Source of the DNA: Tipula vernalis
Lineage: Eukaryota; Arthropoda; Insecta; Diptera; Tipulidae
Direction of reading: 5' to 3'
DNA length: 64,000 nt
Assembly: GCA_958295665.1 (NCBI GenBank)
Contig: OY282558.1
Span: 314,002,092-314,066,091 of the forward strand
Within the stretch, counting starts at the first letter, position 1, and each line of letters begins with the position of its first letter. The notes under the pieces are model-generated. The model saw only the letters and a list, made by a program, of their open reading frames with translations. It searched no databases and was not told the DNA's origin. The position numbers and the translations under genes are program-made. Positions 1 to 12,645 of this stretch are shown here, piece after piece.

Positions 1-3000
1 TTGATGGTCAGTAGAGAAATTAAAGATGTTGAGAGTGAGACTAATTATATTTCAAAGTGCTGTTAAAATTTGATAAAATGTACAGCGATATCCACATTTT
101 TACACGAGTTGGTTTAGAAAAATGTGGACAAACGAAATGTCTAATGAATATTCCTGTTTGACAATAACTGGATGCAGAGCCTATTCAGAATTCTTCAACT
201 ATTCGCACTTTAAAACCAATATATTTCAGTTCCTCCAGCTTAGTGTTTTTTAGAATAATTGTAGCTACTTTATAGTAATGCTTTAACCATATCTGCTGTA
301 CCATCTTCTGACGTTTTAGGAACAAATCTATCTATCTTGGCTACATTGTCTTGATTTGTGAATTGAGTGGTAAAGTTTTAGTTCCCCAGTTTAAGTATGC
401 TTATTTTGCTTACGTAGATTTTTTTTATCTTCTTAATTTTTTATTAAGTGACAATTTCTGGTTGATTGGCTCAGCTGATTTGCTAATTTTCTACAACAAG
501 AACTTTGCTGCTTTTGTTTGTTATTTGGTTAATTTTGAAACAATTTAATAATTCCCGTGGATGATGCGTTTTCAGAAATAAGCTCTATTTTTTGCACATT
601 ACTCTTCAAAAATCATTATTGAATGAAAATACAGCACCGTTAAGTTTTTTGTTTCCCTGCTTAATTTCGCCGGAGAGATTTTTCAACTTTTCAAATTTTT
701 GCAGTAATAATCTCTGGAATGCTATAACTTCATATAGCAATGTTTAGTTGTAGGCCGGATTTAATTCTCCTCGTCCAAATATGGCATTTTCACCTCCAGA
801 ATTTACAAATTTTACACAAATTATTTGTAAATATTCTTGTTACAACAAGATAATAAGAAAACTAAAATACACAATAACAGCAAACCAAAACACCACGAAA
901 TATTAATTAAATAAATCAAATTGAGCCATTCGTTCTCCTGGCCGTCAAAAATAGATCACATCTTATAATAATGATTCTAACTTCCCTTCACAATTTTTCC
1001 TAGCTGTTCCTCTCTGGGGGAATTTTCGAAATTCCCAGTTATAGGTTTTATTGGTACCATAAACCATATTCTTTTAGCATCCCAAATATGCTGTAGTTAC
1101 TAACAATGTTGCATTCCGTTTGCAATATTTCCATACCACCAGCTATTATTTTGTTATAAAAATCAATATTTAAATTTAGAAAAATGTCTTACCGTAAAAT
1201 TTAAAAAATTAAGATTCATTTATTGCTCTCTTTTGGCCCCACTTTTTTAGCAATTACTGGCAATGCACAGTCAACCAATCAACTAATTCTCGTTAACCAA
1301 ATTATACAGAAATGTAAAACAGTAAAACTAAAAAAATTAAAAACAAAATACGGTGAAATTAAACGCTTTGCTTAGAGCCCCGATGTTCCTTAACCCGTCA
1401 CTGATTATTTGTGATTAACTATTACCGCGCATATGTTTAGTTTGCAGTTTAGGGAGGTAAAAAAATACCGAAGATATGGCCGAAAAATACTATGCAATTG
1501 GGTCTAGATTTCTAATTGCCCGCATATTCCACGAACCGATCCTAAACCTCATACGGACGTGTATTAGCTTGGGTTCAGTATTATTGTCCAGTTACTTTCA
1601 AGTATAGGCAACTGTGTTGGTATTTTTAAGCTATCAAGACACTTTGGTCTGATTTCATGAGTCATACGGAATCCCCCGACCGCAGGAACCAACATAGCAA
1701 GAACTAAACCATTTTTACTAAACTTAAATATGTTCTAAAATTACAATCAAACTGGATAAAGCAAACACGAAATATCCTTATTTTTTTTCGAAAATCAACT
1801 GACTCGCCAAAGTTATACCAAAACTCTGAAACTATAATATATACAACTGTATTTTATAAAGTATAACTTAAAACCTCTAGGAGACGGTCCCACGCCAATA
1901 GTGAAATTACTAAATTAAATCACGTTTATCGATGCAATTGTCTGGCTAAAGTCTAACCTAAATCTCAGTTTATTTCTAAATAAATTAATCTGATAATTTT
2001 TTTACAGAACTTGAAATTTGTTTCATTTAGAGGTATAGGTTTTAGAAAGTCTTCATGTAGTTATTTTAAGTAAATCTAAATTATATTGCTTTAAAAATGT
2101 CTACTAAGACTTGATTTTTAGCCGCATCAGGTAAGGTAATTTCAGTTATTGCTGTGGTTAGTTGTTGTTTAATATACAAATAAAATTGAATAAAAATTCA
2201 ATTCCAATTCATATCTAAGTTAACAATTTAAAATTTAAATTTCTTTAGAAAACTTACATAACCAATAAATGAAAACAGAAAAATGTACCAATATAAATAA
2301 TGTCGGTTGATAACAAAATCCATTTATTTTTGTATTTAAATGAGTTATAAAAATTAACAAACAATACAATTCACAAAATTATATTCAAATTAATTCATTT
2401 CGAATCAACTAAATATCTTGATTGAATAATACGTATAAGTAAACATTGGCCCCCTTCAGCTTAAAATTTAACATTAAGATAAATTTCCAGAATGTGTGGT
2501 CAGATTCTAAATAAATTTTATCAAAACGTTTGCTCCAATATAATGATGAAATTGAAAGAGCTGAAATAAAAATATAAAAAAAAAAATTTATTGAAATGTT
2601 GAAAGATTTTTATTGAAATTATAAACTTTAATGAAAATTCGCATTTATGGCAAAATATAAAAGAAATCTACCGCAGGCTTAAAATAAAATAAAATATGCG
2701 AAATCGCCCATCCATCCGCAAAGTGTATAATTTTCACATGATTTTAAATTTAACCGATTTCGTGCGCCCGGCAATAATTTTAATCCAGTACCATTATCGT
2801 GTTGGCACTCTGTTTTTATTTTATCGCGTCTCTGTATGTATATATGAAAATTTACACATGAGGGTTATCAAAGAATCATCGTCACATATACATTTTTTTT
2901 TATCATGACTTGAAAATAAACAGAAGCTGAGTTTATATTTTGTTCACAATTCATAAAAAAATTCGTGAGACTTTTTATTTTTTTGGTGGTATCCTATTTT

Positions 3001-3479
3001 TTGGGTTGCTTTACAAGTCATCATAAGTCATTTTGTTTTGTTTTTTATTTTTATTTTGGTTGTTAGAAAAATTTTAATTTATTAGTCGTACAAAACGGAA
3101 AAATGATGAAGTTTTGTTAATTTAATTTTGTGTATTTTTATAAATAATTTTTTTTTTTTTTGGTTAATTTATGGAATATTATCACGAAAATAATCAAGTA
3201 GAAACGATGAATTATTTTTGTCTTATTTATATGTTTGATAAACTTTTGAATTTTATAACATTTTATGCGGTATTTAGATATATAGAATGTCCTGAGCACG
3301 ATTGACTTGAAATTTAGACTAATATGGTGAAATCCATTTTGGAATATTTAAAAAAGGATTTGCTAATTGAACAAGTTATTTTAAATATCAAACGGAGTAA
3401 ATGTACTGGCTCTCTGTCAGATGTTAACGTTAGATGAATGAAGTTGCACATGAGGTGAAACTTTTTTAAGCACGATACG
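1..3479. other. AT-rich stretch without recognisable gene
   Basis: I see only AT-rich DNA with short chance open frames on both strands and no promoter, RNA gene or clean repeat boundary. Around 1-700 the minus strand gives interrupted lysine/asparagine-rich peptide blocks that might be the remains of a transposon gag-like gene, but stops are frequent and I cannot name a family. Confidence 0.5.
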
Positions 3480-4600
3480 ATTCGTGACCATCTTATTACT
3501 GCTAAAACGACAGTGACACCCATAAAGCAGTGGATTCTTCCACAACTGTGTCTTGCACTCCTATTAATGAACCTATTGAAACTTGTTAGTTAGGTAATCC
3601 AACACAAATCTACAGAGCATATTAATCTGAGCACACTCAACTATTTTGTTATATTGGCTTAATTCGCATCCGCGCTTCTGGCCTACGTTCATTGCTAGCG
3701 TCAAAGATTATTATAACGTCATTTTGTCAAACGCATGATTGACAAATACCATCGGTAAAAAATCCAGCCGATATCGCCTCAAGAGAATGTTTCCCAAACG
3801 AGCTTAAAGACACACTTTTCTTGGTTTGGCTACCACAGCAACGATATTACGACAACGATGAAGAAGAATGCATTAATGGGATTGCACAATTTGCCGAGAT
3901 GAATGATGATATCCTCGACGAACTAATTAGTAGCTGCGCACAAGACCCAACGAATAGTGGCATACCTTCTTTGGTTAATCAATAATACAAGGAATTATTC
4001 ACCGAAACAAATGTACCACGAATTAGAACAAGGGGGCCGTTTAAATTCTTCTATCCATTTATTGATGAATTCGTAGTGCTCAAAGTAGATGACAGATATG
4101 CTACAGGAGATGTATTAAGATGATAAGGAAAGTACTTCATATCAACGTGAGGTTTATACTAAGCTTAGTGTAAGACGCAACCAATAGACGACTTAAAACG
4201 CTACTATAAAACGATTTGTGCCACTATAAAACGTTTTGTGGATACTGTCATGAGATATACAGTGACAACGGTCCCAATTTCGTGAGCGTACTAACGCTTT
4301 CATGTTTTTAAATTGGTCAGTTGGCCACCAAATTATCAGAATATAATGCGAGTGATCTCAAACCATCTCACTTTTCACGATGGCAGATGGTATAATGCAT
4401 TCACCAACAATTTTGGAAGCGATTGCATTTGGAATACCTATGTAACATTGTTACAACAGAGATTGTAATGGGTGCAACCAAAATCATCGTTAAAATTTAA
4501 TGACATTCTGATCATCAAAGAAGGAAATGTTCCATCAACTAGTTGTTAATCCGAGTTGTTACGATAAAAGCTAAACCCACTGAACTAAAGAAACCTAATT
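3480..4600 (+). pseudogene. Decayed BEL/Pao retrotransposon pol (RNase H to integrase)
   Basis: This is a heavily broken stretch of a BEL/Pao-class pol gene, which in a live element makes reverse transcriptase, RNase H and integrase for cDNA insertion. Fragments in shifting frames follow the BEL order. There is a region like the 'IPRLELCAALL' segment near 3520-3580 and a 'NPADIASRE'-like block near 3760-3800. An integrase 'SDNGPNFV'-like block carrying the second catalytic Asp lies near 4255-4285. The C-terminal 'RWQMVQ..HQQFWKR' region and 'DILIIKEGNVP' lie near 4375-4545. Many stops and frameshifts separate them, and no LTR or gag is visible. It is an old, non-functional remnant, more decayed than the BEL copy near 55.7-59.1 kb. 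The order of several independent BEL motifs makes the class call fairly safe; the exact ends are approximate. Confidence 0.75.
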
Positions 4601-5279
4601 AAATCCCACGGTTCAACGTATGAATCATAGTAAAAGTTTAATTTAATAAATTTTTTAATTAACTCCTTAAAAATTATATCTGGTTCGTCCTGAGATAAGT
4701 TTCATGACTATAAGCATGTAACTTGTGACCCAAAATCATTTTGTGCTTAAAAACTTTACAACGTTATAATCGAGATTTATTTTAAACGGTAAAAGCTTTA
4801 AATATTATGTTTTTTGCTTAAATGACAAAACATCTTAAGTTGCTTTACCGGATAATACCGAATAATTTTCAAAAATAATTGCAGAGCAAAAATATAAGTA
4901 AGAAGATAAAATTCATTTCATCTTAAGTCGACATAAGCGATTTTAACTTATTGTCGTCTCACGACTATATGCTAATTAACAAATTTTCGCACAATTATAC
5001 TTTTTGTGAATACTAACTTTCTTAAAAATTCGTTAAAATTTACAATTTAAAAGTCCACCAAAAATGAGTAATGTGAATTAGTCCCCCGCTAATAAACATC
5101 CCGTATTTTAAAAGGACTCTCTTTTTAAAAATAGTTTAGTCAATTAAAGTATAGCGGCCAGCCATCAGTTACCAGCAGTGAAGACTTTTGTAAATTCTTA
5201 TATGTGGTAAAACATTTTTATACTTTCTCATGGAAAATTTTGAATAAACCGCTCAACTTTGTTTAAAATTAGCCTTTAA
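4601..5279. other. AT-rich spacer
   Basis: No gene, RNA or repeat boundary recognised. Confidence 0.4.
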
Positions 5280-5700
5280 ATTTTTGGAAAATCAGCAAAT
5301 GGAATTTTTTTCCTGCTGTAGCTGGTGACAAATCACACCGAAGCAATCCAACTCCGGACATAACACTTTAGAGGTTCATTTTACACAAAGTGTTTTTTTT
5401 TTGATAATCTTATTTTTCCAGATTTCCCACAGTAATCTTATAGTGAATTTTTTCCTAATGAATTTTGGAAAATCGAATTTACCGATGTCCCACGAGAAAC
5501 TTAAAGGAATTGTTTTTTTCCAGAAAAAGCTATTGATAAATCACACCAATGTAATCCAACACGACACGAAACTAAAGGCTGATTTTATACCAATATTAAA
5601 TAGTTTTTTGAATGTTTTTATTTTCCGATATTTCCAAGATTTGGTGAAACAAAGTTTTCCACGCAGAACTATTGCGAAAAGTTTATTATTTGGTATTTAT
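5280..5700. repeat. Diverged arm of the foldback repeat family
   Basis: Two diverged units of the roughly 150-bp repeat seen at 45.2-46.3 kb and 59.25-59.64 kb, followed by the arm sequence that ends the foldback element at 41.6-42.7 kb (compare 5620-5690 with 42430-42490, both containing AAACAAAGTTTTCCACG). The 118-codon open frame over 5401-5757 lies inside this repeat and is not a credible gene. This is the oldest-looking of the foldback copies in the window. Confidence 0.65.
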
Positions 5701-6182
5701 GTTGTGTTGTCACTTATAGCGGTAATAGGAAATTTTCGGGATGGAAGTCTGCGATAGTTTCTAAGACTATATTTCAATTCTTCAGATAAATTAGTTTAAA
5801 TTGGGACAAGAAAGTACTAATATTTCGGATGGGCATGTGTTAGTCACATTTTGGATCGAAATTCAATTATAAAAAAGCGCTGGATTAACATTTACTATTT
5901 CTTATTGGTCAAAAATATGAAAGCACGAAAAAACCAGGTACTTGCCTCAGAAAATTACCATTTCCTAGTGACTCAAACTATATTTTTAAACAATTTTTAA
6001 AGTTTGACTACTTAATCAAGGTAGCCTTTCTACATTTTCCCACATGCTTACTTTGAATTTTGGTGACATTGAATTAATTGCTAAAACTGTAAAAATTGTA
6101 AGAAACCAATAAAATTGACGTTTTGTTGTTAAATTTGAAAGTGTAACGGAAAGATTCTGACACTTTTTTTGTGATTTTTTGT
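5701..6182. other. AT-rich spacer
   Basis: Nothing recognised. Confidence 0.4.
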
Positions 6183-6593
6183 TTGTAAAGAGTGGGCCAT
6201 TAAGGCCACAATTATAAATGAACGATCAAAGATGGCACCATTTTGTATTTTTGGATATTTCTCAAATGCAACTTAATGTTTTGTGAGGTGCAGACATGTA
6301 CAATTTGATACGGAGCAATATAAGCCAAAAGAGCAAGCAGAAATGTTTAAATAGTTTTTCGGATATAAATCTTCGGTTGTTTGCAGTCAAACAGCTTTTC
6401 GATCAAAATATCGTTGTGCAAAAACGGCAGATGGGAAAGAATACTCAGATGTTTATAATATGGAGTATGTTGTCAAAGAATTTTTAGGTGAAGATATAGG
6501 TGATAATTCTCTATGATATCAGAAAGGAAGCGCGCCGAATTTTAAAGTGTAATTTGAAAATGTACGCTTACAAAATAAAACCACTCTTTACAA
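6183..6593 (+). mobile_element. Small DNA transposon relic with 13-bp terminal inverted repeats
   Basis: TTGTAAAGAGTGG at 6183-6195 is exactly reverse-complemented as CCACTCTTTACAA at 6581-6593, giving a 411-bp unit. Inside, the plus strand around 6290-6470 reads, across one or two frame breaks, as a peptide with residues such as 'QTAFRSKYRC', like the N-terminal helix-turn-helix of mariner-type transposases. I infer a deleted, non-autonomous DNA transposon. No convincing target-site duplication was found, so the superfamily is open. Confidence 0.5.
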
Positions 6594-7949
6594 CAATAAA
6601 GAGAATAAAATATTTCATTTACTAAGGCCCACTACTGTTTAATTTTATACTTGTGGAGAAATTTCGTCAGGTAGTACTTGGACCTTATTGTAATATTTAC
6701 GTAAGCTAGTATTCAACGGTTGGTTATTCACTCTACTACCAAGCTAATTTTTTGTATTGACATGGCGTACTAGTGAAGAGTATACATTGATTTGTTTTGA
6801 AAAAATTCCTGGTAATGAAGAAAGAACTAGTACTATCGAAAATAAAATAGGATTGTCTAGAAAAGCTTAGGAAGCTCCATTAGGGTTTTGAATAATAACA
6901 ATGTCAGCCCCTTACTCAAACTGTCAAATATTATTCAGCTTCACATAGTCAATTGGGCGTACGGCCAACACGCATCTCGCGGTAATTTTAGTTTAGCAAA
7001 AATGGCGCAAAGATCAGTTATTTGTAATTTCTCTACCTCTGCATTAAAAACAGCATTAGATAACTTGTAAAACATATGATCAATATAAGATTCAGATTCA
7101 CAAAAAATTCTGGTAAGACTGTTCAGCACTGATTTATCCATGACATGTCATCAAATATTCAGTTGGACATAATAACATCTTAATATTAAACAGTTCCATT
7201 TTAATAAAATTTTATATGATTCCAATGTCAAATCAACTTCTTCATATGATATTATCTAGGGTTTAACTTTTATTTCACTGGGTAGTACTGTTAGCGAATA
7301 CAGAGTTTTCGGGTTAAAAGTCTTCGGTGCGACATTTTTGGCCACAAAGAATTGAAACGCTTGTTTTAAAAAAGCATTTTAAAGCTCCGCCTCTAATTTC
7401 GGGATTTTTTAGCAGACAATTTTTTTGATATACCGCTATCGGCGCAATCAAAAGAAATAGCGCAAGACAAAAATTTTTCATTTCTTTATAAGAGTCCACA
7501 GGCTCGGGAAATTTTTTAAGTTAAACCAATGCCTCCGTCAGTTAGCTTATTAATTAAGCTTCAATATAATTTCTGTTTGGTTTCTCTACGTCAATTTAAT
7601 TTTGTGCTGAGATATCTGACTTTGAATGAAAAAAAATCGTTTTGTCTTAGATCATTGATATCTCAGAAACCAATGATTTCACAGTAAATTTTGCAGGCAG
7701 CTTTGAAAACTCGAGTAAATTTCCTATAAGACCCTTTAATGATTATTTGAGAAATAAAATTGTTTTTCACCCTCAACACTAATTTGAACAAAGTACAAAT
7801 ATGACGTTTTATGTTTTTTATTACAATTGAGACATTTGCACAATTATGCATTAGTTACTTGTCTAACGTTAATGGTCGATATTTTTATGTAATACTCTCC
7901 CATAAGAAGACAGAAAATTAGATGAAGTTGTGAAAATGACCAACTAGGA
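6594..7949. other. AT-rich spacer
   Basis: Short open frames exist on both strands (for example 6888-7070 + and 6941-7141 -, which overlap each other), with no recognisable domain. No feature supported. Confidence 0.4.
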
Positions 7950-8050
7950 CGGAACCTGACAATTCCTTAACCGATTTTAGTGAAATTTGGTATGTGCGCT
8001 GGAAATGGGATTCTAAAATTATTTTTGGATAAAGTTCTGGAATCCAACTA
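7950..8050 (-). repeat. Single diverged unit of the 108-bp repeat
   Basis: The segment with GGAAATGGGATTCTAAAAT and GGATAAAGTTCTGGAAT is the reverse complement of one unit of the tandem array at 34.8-35.5 kb. It shows that the unit is dispersed in this genome as well as tandem. Confidence 0.6.
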
Positions 8051-8789
8051 AGATGTTTAAACAAATAGAGAAAAAGGAATAGTTTTTAATTTTAATTAGA
8101 GTAAAAATTATAATAATTAATTTCAGTTCCAAAAACGATTGCGGCTCTAATAGGGGACGTACTGTATTTGGAAGGAGACTAACATACAGAAATTTATTAA
8201 CTATCGACCTCTTAGGTATCTGGAACCGAGTAGAGTTTTTAATATTAACATACAGTGAGTTAAAGTCAAACTGATACATTTAAAAAGTAAATTTATTTTT
8301 ACAGAATGTCAACTTTAACGGGCTTTTTCTAAAAATTCATTTATGCAATTGTATCGCCTACGCCTTTTCGCTACGAATGAAAAACTAACAAATAAATACG
8401 GTTAAATAAAATAAAAACAGTATATAATTTTGTGTAAATTCTGCATGGTGACAAACTTCAAATCTAACGGTTTAGTCGTCAAACTTAAAAATATATAGGG
8501 AGAGTTTCACTTTGACTCATTGTACTTTCCTTTCCTTCGCCCTTGTTATGTGTAATGGGTGTACGGGGGACCAGGCATATTTGGGGAAGTTTGCCACTTA
8601 GGATTGGTTGTAAGGAGGATGTAGTTATGAAAAATATGCCGTTTCACAACCTACTATGATTTTTAAAAGTCGTACTTTTTTAACAAAAATTCGAAAAACA
8701 TTTTTTGAATTAAAAGTAATTTTCTTTTATGTTCTAATATTCGACTTTAATTAATATTATCCTTATTATTATACATTATTATACAGTTG
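8051..8789. other. AT-rich spacer
   Basis: Nothing recognised. Confidence 0.4.
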
Positions 8790-8914
8790 GGTTGACCATC
8801 TGTTACCTTGTTTCTTCTCCAAATGCGTCTAGTATATAACCTCCACGTGGTAATATCCGGGGAAACGATGTGACGCATCGGCTAAATACTAGAGGCGATA
8901 GCAGTACACTATAA

Positions 8915-10388
8915 ATGAGCAATGATCGGTAAAAATACGGAAATTAATACCCCAAGTAAATCACCTGTAGCTCAGGTAAATCCAACCTCTTCGGAGTTTT
9001 CGGAGGTCAGTCTTATGGATCATGGGCGAGACCAACCATTGCTATACTAAAATTATTTTAACCAATCCCAAGTGAAACAGAAAAGGATAATTCACATCAC
9101 TTCCGGAGGATTAAGAAAGTATTGTATTCTCCGATAAGAGGCGGTAGTCCCTCCATTAGAGCAGCAGTCACAACACTCACAAACGAAGAAAAGCTTCACA
9201 ATGAATTGTGTAAAGCTAATAATGCATTAATTGAAACCACCAATATAAACAAGAAACTGAATGATACAATTGCATGGATGCAGGAGCGTACGAAGACGAT
9301 TGAAAACGAAGTTAAATCTCTTAAGCCAAAGAAAGACATCGGTTCTACTCCTAACCAGAATACAACTCCACAAGAGTACCCTACGGATGAAGAATAACTA
9401 GCTCGAGAAACTGAGTCGATACGAGTTAAAGGTGGTAGAAAAAAATGAAAAACACCTCAATTAAAGGATGATGTTCCAAATATTATCCTGAAACTAACAA
9501 AAAAATATCTCTACCACCACAAACAGTAATATATGAAGTCAAATACTACGATTTACTAAATGAGAAAATAAAAACAATAACTACTACTGATACGTTTAAT
9601 ACATATAGGGATGAATGGAAACACCATCAAAATAAACTTGGAAGATGGTGAATCTTATAGAAATGAGACAAAAATGTTAAACGAAGAAAAACGTGCTTGG
9701 CATACGTTTGAAGACAAACAAACCAGACCAACTAGGGTCATGACTAAAAACCTACACTTTACGTGTAAACCAGAAGAAATAATTGATTACTTGATAGCAA
9801 AAAGATTTAACTGAAGCATCAATTAAGCTAAAACGGAAAGGCAAAGTATACCTCTCAACATGTTTATGTTGACCTTCGATACTGATGAAGATGTCGAAAA
9901 AATTTATCAAATTAAGAATAACTTGGGGTGCAAAGTGGTTATTGGGTATTTGAGAAGATCTAAGCTTATACCACACTGTTAAAAATGGCAAGCCTATGGA
10001 CATACACAAAAATATTGCAACAGGGAACTCAGGTGTGTCAAATGTTTTGGTAATCATCATACTAAAGACTGTGTAAAAGCTCAAAATGTTCAACCTAAAT
10101 ACGTTCACTGTGGAAAAAACTATCCGGCTAACTAAAGAGGATGCAGCGTTGCATTCAATTGCAAAACATCTAAATAGGAATGTGATTGCTGAAAATCCAA
10201 GATTATTCAGGAAGCAGTGAGTATCGGGAACTACTCAAGGACAATTTGGTAAAATGACTTATGCTCAAATAATGATGAGCAATGCAGATCAAGGAAAAAC
10301 TGCTCAAAATGACGATATAAGTCAAACAGTTAAATTAATTTTGAGCAGACTAAATACATTTGATGAGCGATTACAGAAACTAGAGTAA
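8915..10388 (+). pseudogene. Jockey copy 1 ORF1 (gag-like), broken
   Basis: This is the remains of the LINE ORF1 protein, a nucleic-acid-binding chaperone of the retrotransposition particle. A coiled-coil-prone open stretch of 91 codons (9122-9397) matches the position of the coiled coil in ORF1 of copy 2. Towards the C-terminus (9960-10140) CCHC knuckle blocks are visible ('YGHTQKYC', 'CVKCFGNHHTKDC'), though the first has lost a cysteine. The last codons (10256-10388) read KMTYAQIMMSN onwards, like the C-terminal 'SYAQITK' region of copy 2. At least eight stops or frameshifts break the frame. It ends 32 bp before the ORF2 start codon. Confidence 0.8.
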
Positions 10389-10419
10389 AGCACTAAGGGA
10401 GCCATCACTAAACAGAAAA

Positions 10420-10443
10420 ATGGCCAATGACCTTAGAATCTTA
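10420..10443 (+). pseudogene. First codons of jockey copy 1 ORF2
   Basis: ATGGCCAATGACCTTAGAAT encodes MANDLRI, matching the start of ORF2 in copy 2 (MINSFLRIV). The frame is cut after about eight codons by the minus-strand LINE whose tail begins at 10441. It resumes near 12645 after a loss of about 20 codons. Confidence 0.7.
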
Positions 10444-10541
10444 TTTATTTATTTATTTATTTATTACCAACTTATACATAACTGGTTACATCACTTAAAT
10501 AAGAAATTTAATTAAATTATATAATGTAAAGATTACAAAGA

Positions 10542-11517
10542 TTACCAATAATTCAAAAGAAGCTTCGACATCAATTCCTTAAATGCATTTCTAGACAGAT
10601 TAAAGTCAAAAGCCGGCCGTACTTTATTAAAGGAAACAGAAGAATGATAAACAGGCTCACATTTACCGTAGTTTTGCCTACAAAACGGCAACTTAATTTG
10701 GAAATCTTTATCGCGCAGCACACGTAATGGAGTATATATATCAAGCAAACTCAAAATTTCCGAACAATCGATTTTAGACACCAATAAATCTCGAACAAAC
10801 ATTGCGCTAATTTCAATTCTACGAATAAATAGCGGCTCCATATTTATTAATTTACATCTACCTCGATACGCTGGGAGTATGAAAGCAGGTACATTCGCAT
10901 CTCTAGGCAACCTTCGTAGTGCGTACATTAAAAATCGCTTCTGAACCCTTTCTATGCGATCTGAATAGTTAATATAAAACGGAGTCCATATTACAACACC
11001 ATATTCCAACAATGAACGAACAAAAGAGACATATAAAGTTTTAATCACGTAAGGATCATGAAAATCCTTAGCAAACCTTTTAACAAATCCAAGCATAGAA
11101 TTCGCTTTAGAAATGCAACCTTCAACATGTTTATGGAACGATAAATTCGAAGTAAAGGTTATACCTAAATCTTTAAAAGTATCAACAGTTTCAATACTAC
11201 AACTAATCGTAACTAGTGGGTAAGACTACGCGGGTGAAACACATTGTTTTGCATTTGGAGATGTTTAGAATCAAATTATGCGATGTACACCAAGCCTTGA
11301 AGTTTGTCAGGTCAGACTGAAAGTCAAGTGCATCATTGGCGCAAGAAATAGTTTTAAAGATTTTTATATCTTCCGCATAAATGAGAATGTCGGAATGACT
11401 TAGACAGTTGACCACATCGTTTACGAAAAGAATGAAGAGCATGGGACCCAAATGGCTGCCTTGAGGGACTCCTGAAGAAACATCAATCACTCTTGAAGTG
11501 AAGCTTCCAATTTTCAC
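10542..11517 (-). pseudogene. LINE reverse transcriptase C-terminal half, catalytic motif altered
   Basis: The first piece (11517-11203) carries RT motif 'SGVPQGSHLGPMLFILFVND' and then 'YAEDIKIF' where functional LINEs have [FY]ADD, so the first catalytic aspartate of the box is replaced by glutamate. The second piece (11096-10542, 184 codons) is the 3' domain with 'LGFVKRF.KDFHDPYVIKTLYVSFVRSLLEYG' residues and ends close to the repeat tail. The two pieces are separated by a frame break between 11203 and 11096. Reverse transcription from this copy is not expected. Confidence 0.75.
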
Positions 11518-11557
11518 TAATTGAGTTCTGGATTTTAGATAAGATCTAATCCTAATT

Positions 11558-12645
11558 AGATTATCAACTCATTATTATACCACGGTTTCTTCTTAACGCT
11601 AAAAGCTTTCAGTCTAGGGATAAATTTCTCAATACCTAGATTAATAATTCTATAAAATTCGATTAACATGTCATCAATACTATTACAAGCATAAAAAACG
11701 ACCAATCATACGTATCCAGAAATGCATTTAAAGAATTGTAATCGCCCTTTATAAAGTTGTAAGTCCATGAATTAACATTTTCTTCGACTAACTCGCAACA
11801 TTCAAACATAACTGAAATATTCAGTGGAGAGTGGGAAATACTAGACGATCCAGCCAAATCCTCACACGTCGATACGGTCACCTCATGATCAAATGGTACA
11901 AAAGCCAACACATTACCACTATTATTTGTAACACTGTTACATTGCTTTAACCCCAACGAAAATATTTCCGAGATGAAGTTATCCATTTCATCGTTCATGT
12001 TAATAGGAGTCAAATTGTGATCAACATACTCCCACACAATATCCGGAATGTTAAAATCTCCAAAAATAAATAGACGATCCTCCGGCTGAAGAAGTGGAGC
12101 AATATTTGATTTGCAGTGTCCACAAACCTTTAATAAACTGGCATACTCGAATGGCAGGGTATATATGTAACACAGATGATCAGCGAATATGAATGGAATT
12201 GTATACGTACAGCAACAATTTCGGCAACGCAATTAGCTAACGTTATCAGACTGGATGAATATTTGTTAGAGACTGCGACTACAATACCGCCACCCTTTTC
12301 GTAAGTGTCCCTTTGCAGAGGCCTGTCCCTCCGGAAAACAGCATAAGATGACGGAAAATACTCCTCAGTTTTAAAGTGGATTGTTAACCACGTTTCAACA
12401 ATGCAAATAACATCAAAGTCTTCCTCTAAAATTGACAAATACAGAGATTTTGATTTGGCTCTGATACTATTTGAATTATGGTAGTAGATATTTAAGAATG
12501 ACCGCGGCTGGGGAACTGCTTTACTGCTACGAAGAGTAAACAATGGTGTCTTCAGTAACGGGGAAGTTACTTTAGATGTTGAAACACGGTCCCTTATGAT
12601 GGAAAGCCAATGGACTGATGCAACATCGACCAGAATTGCAACTGG
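11558..12645 (-). pseudogene. LINE endonuclease (AP-like) domain, broken
   Basis: Two overlapping frames hold an endonuclease/exonuclease/phosphatase fold. 'FLNIYYHNSNSIRAKSKS' and 'DVICIVETWL' (catalytic Asn and Glu motifs) lie in the frame ending at 12130. 'FGDFNIPDIVW' (the GDFN motif) and further residues lie in the frame 12232-11663. A frameshift near 12200 separates them, and the frame runs on past 11663 to 'KPWYNNEL' before the deletion. This domain would nick target DNA to prime reverse transcription. It is broken here. Confidence 0.75.

Larger units (their letters stand above)
10441..12645 (-). mobile_element. CR1/jockey-group LINE fragment inserted in jockey copy 1
   Basis: This is a second, different non-LTR retrotransposon on the minus strand. 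Its 3' end is a TTTA/AAAT tetranucleotide run at 10441-10465 (a repeat tail as seen in CR1-like LINEs). Going upstream are a long 3' domain, a reverse-transcriptase palm fragment, an internal deletion near 11555, then an endonuclease domain to about 12590. The deletion removes the RT fingers and the first catalytic Asp region. The 5' boundary near 12645 is placed where the plus-strand jockey frame resumes. It is clearly not the jockey family of copies 1 and 2, since the protein sequence differs throughout. I cannot place it in a clade with certainty. Confidence 0.75.

Noticed and set aside
5401..5757. 118-codon protein gene
   Set aside because: It lies inside diverged foldback repeat units and has no recognisable domain.
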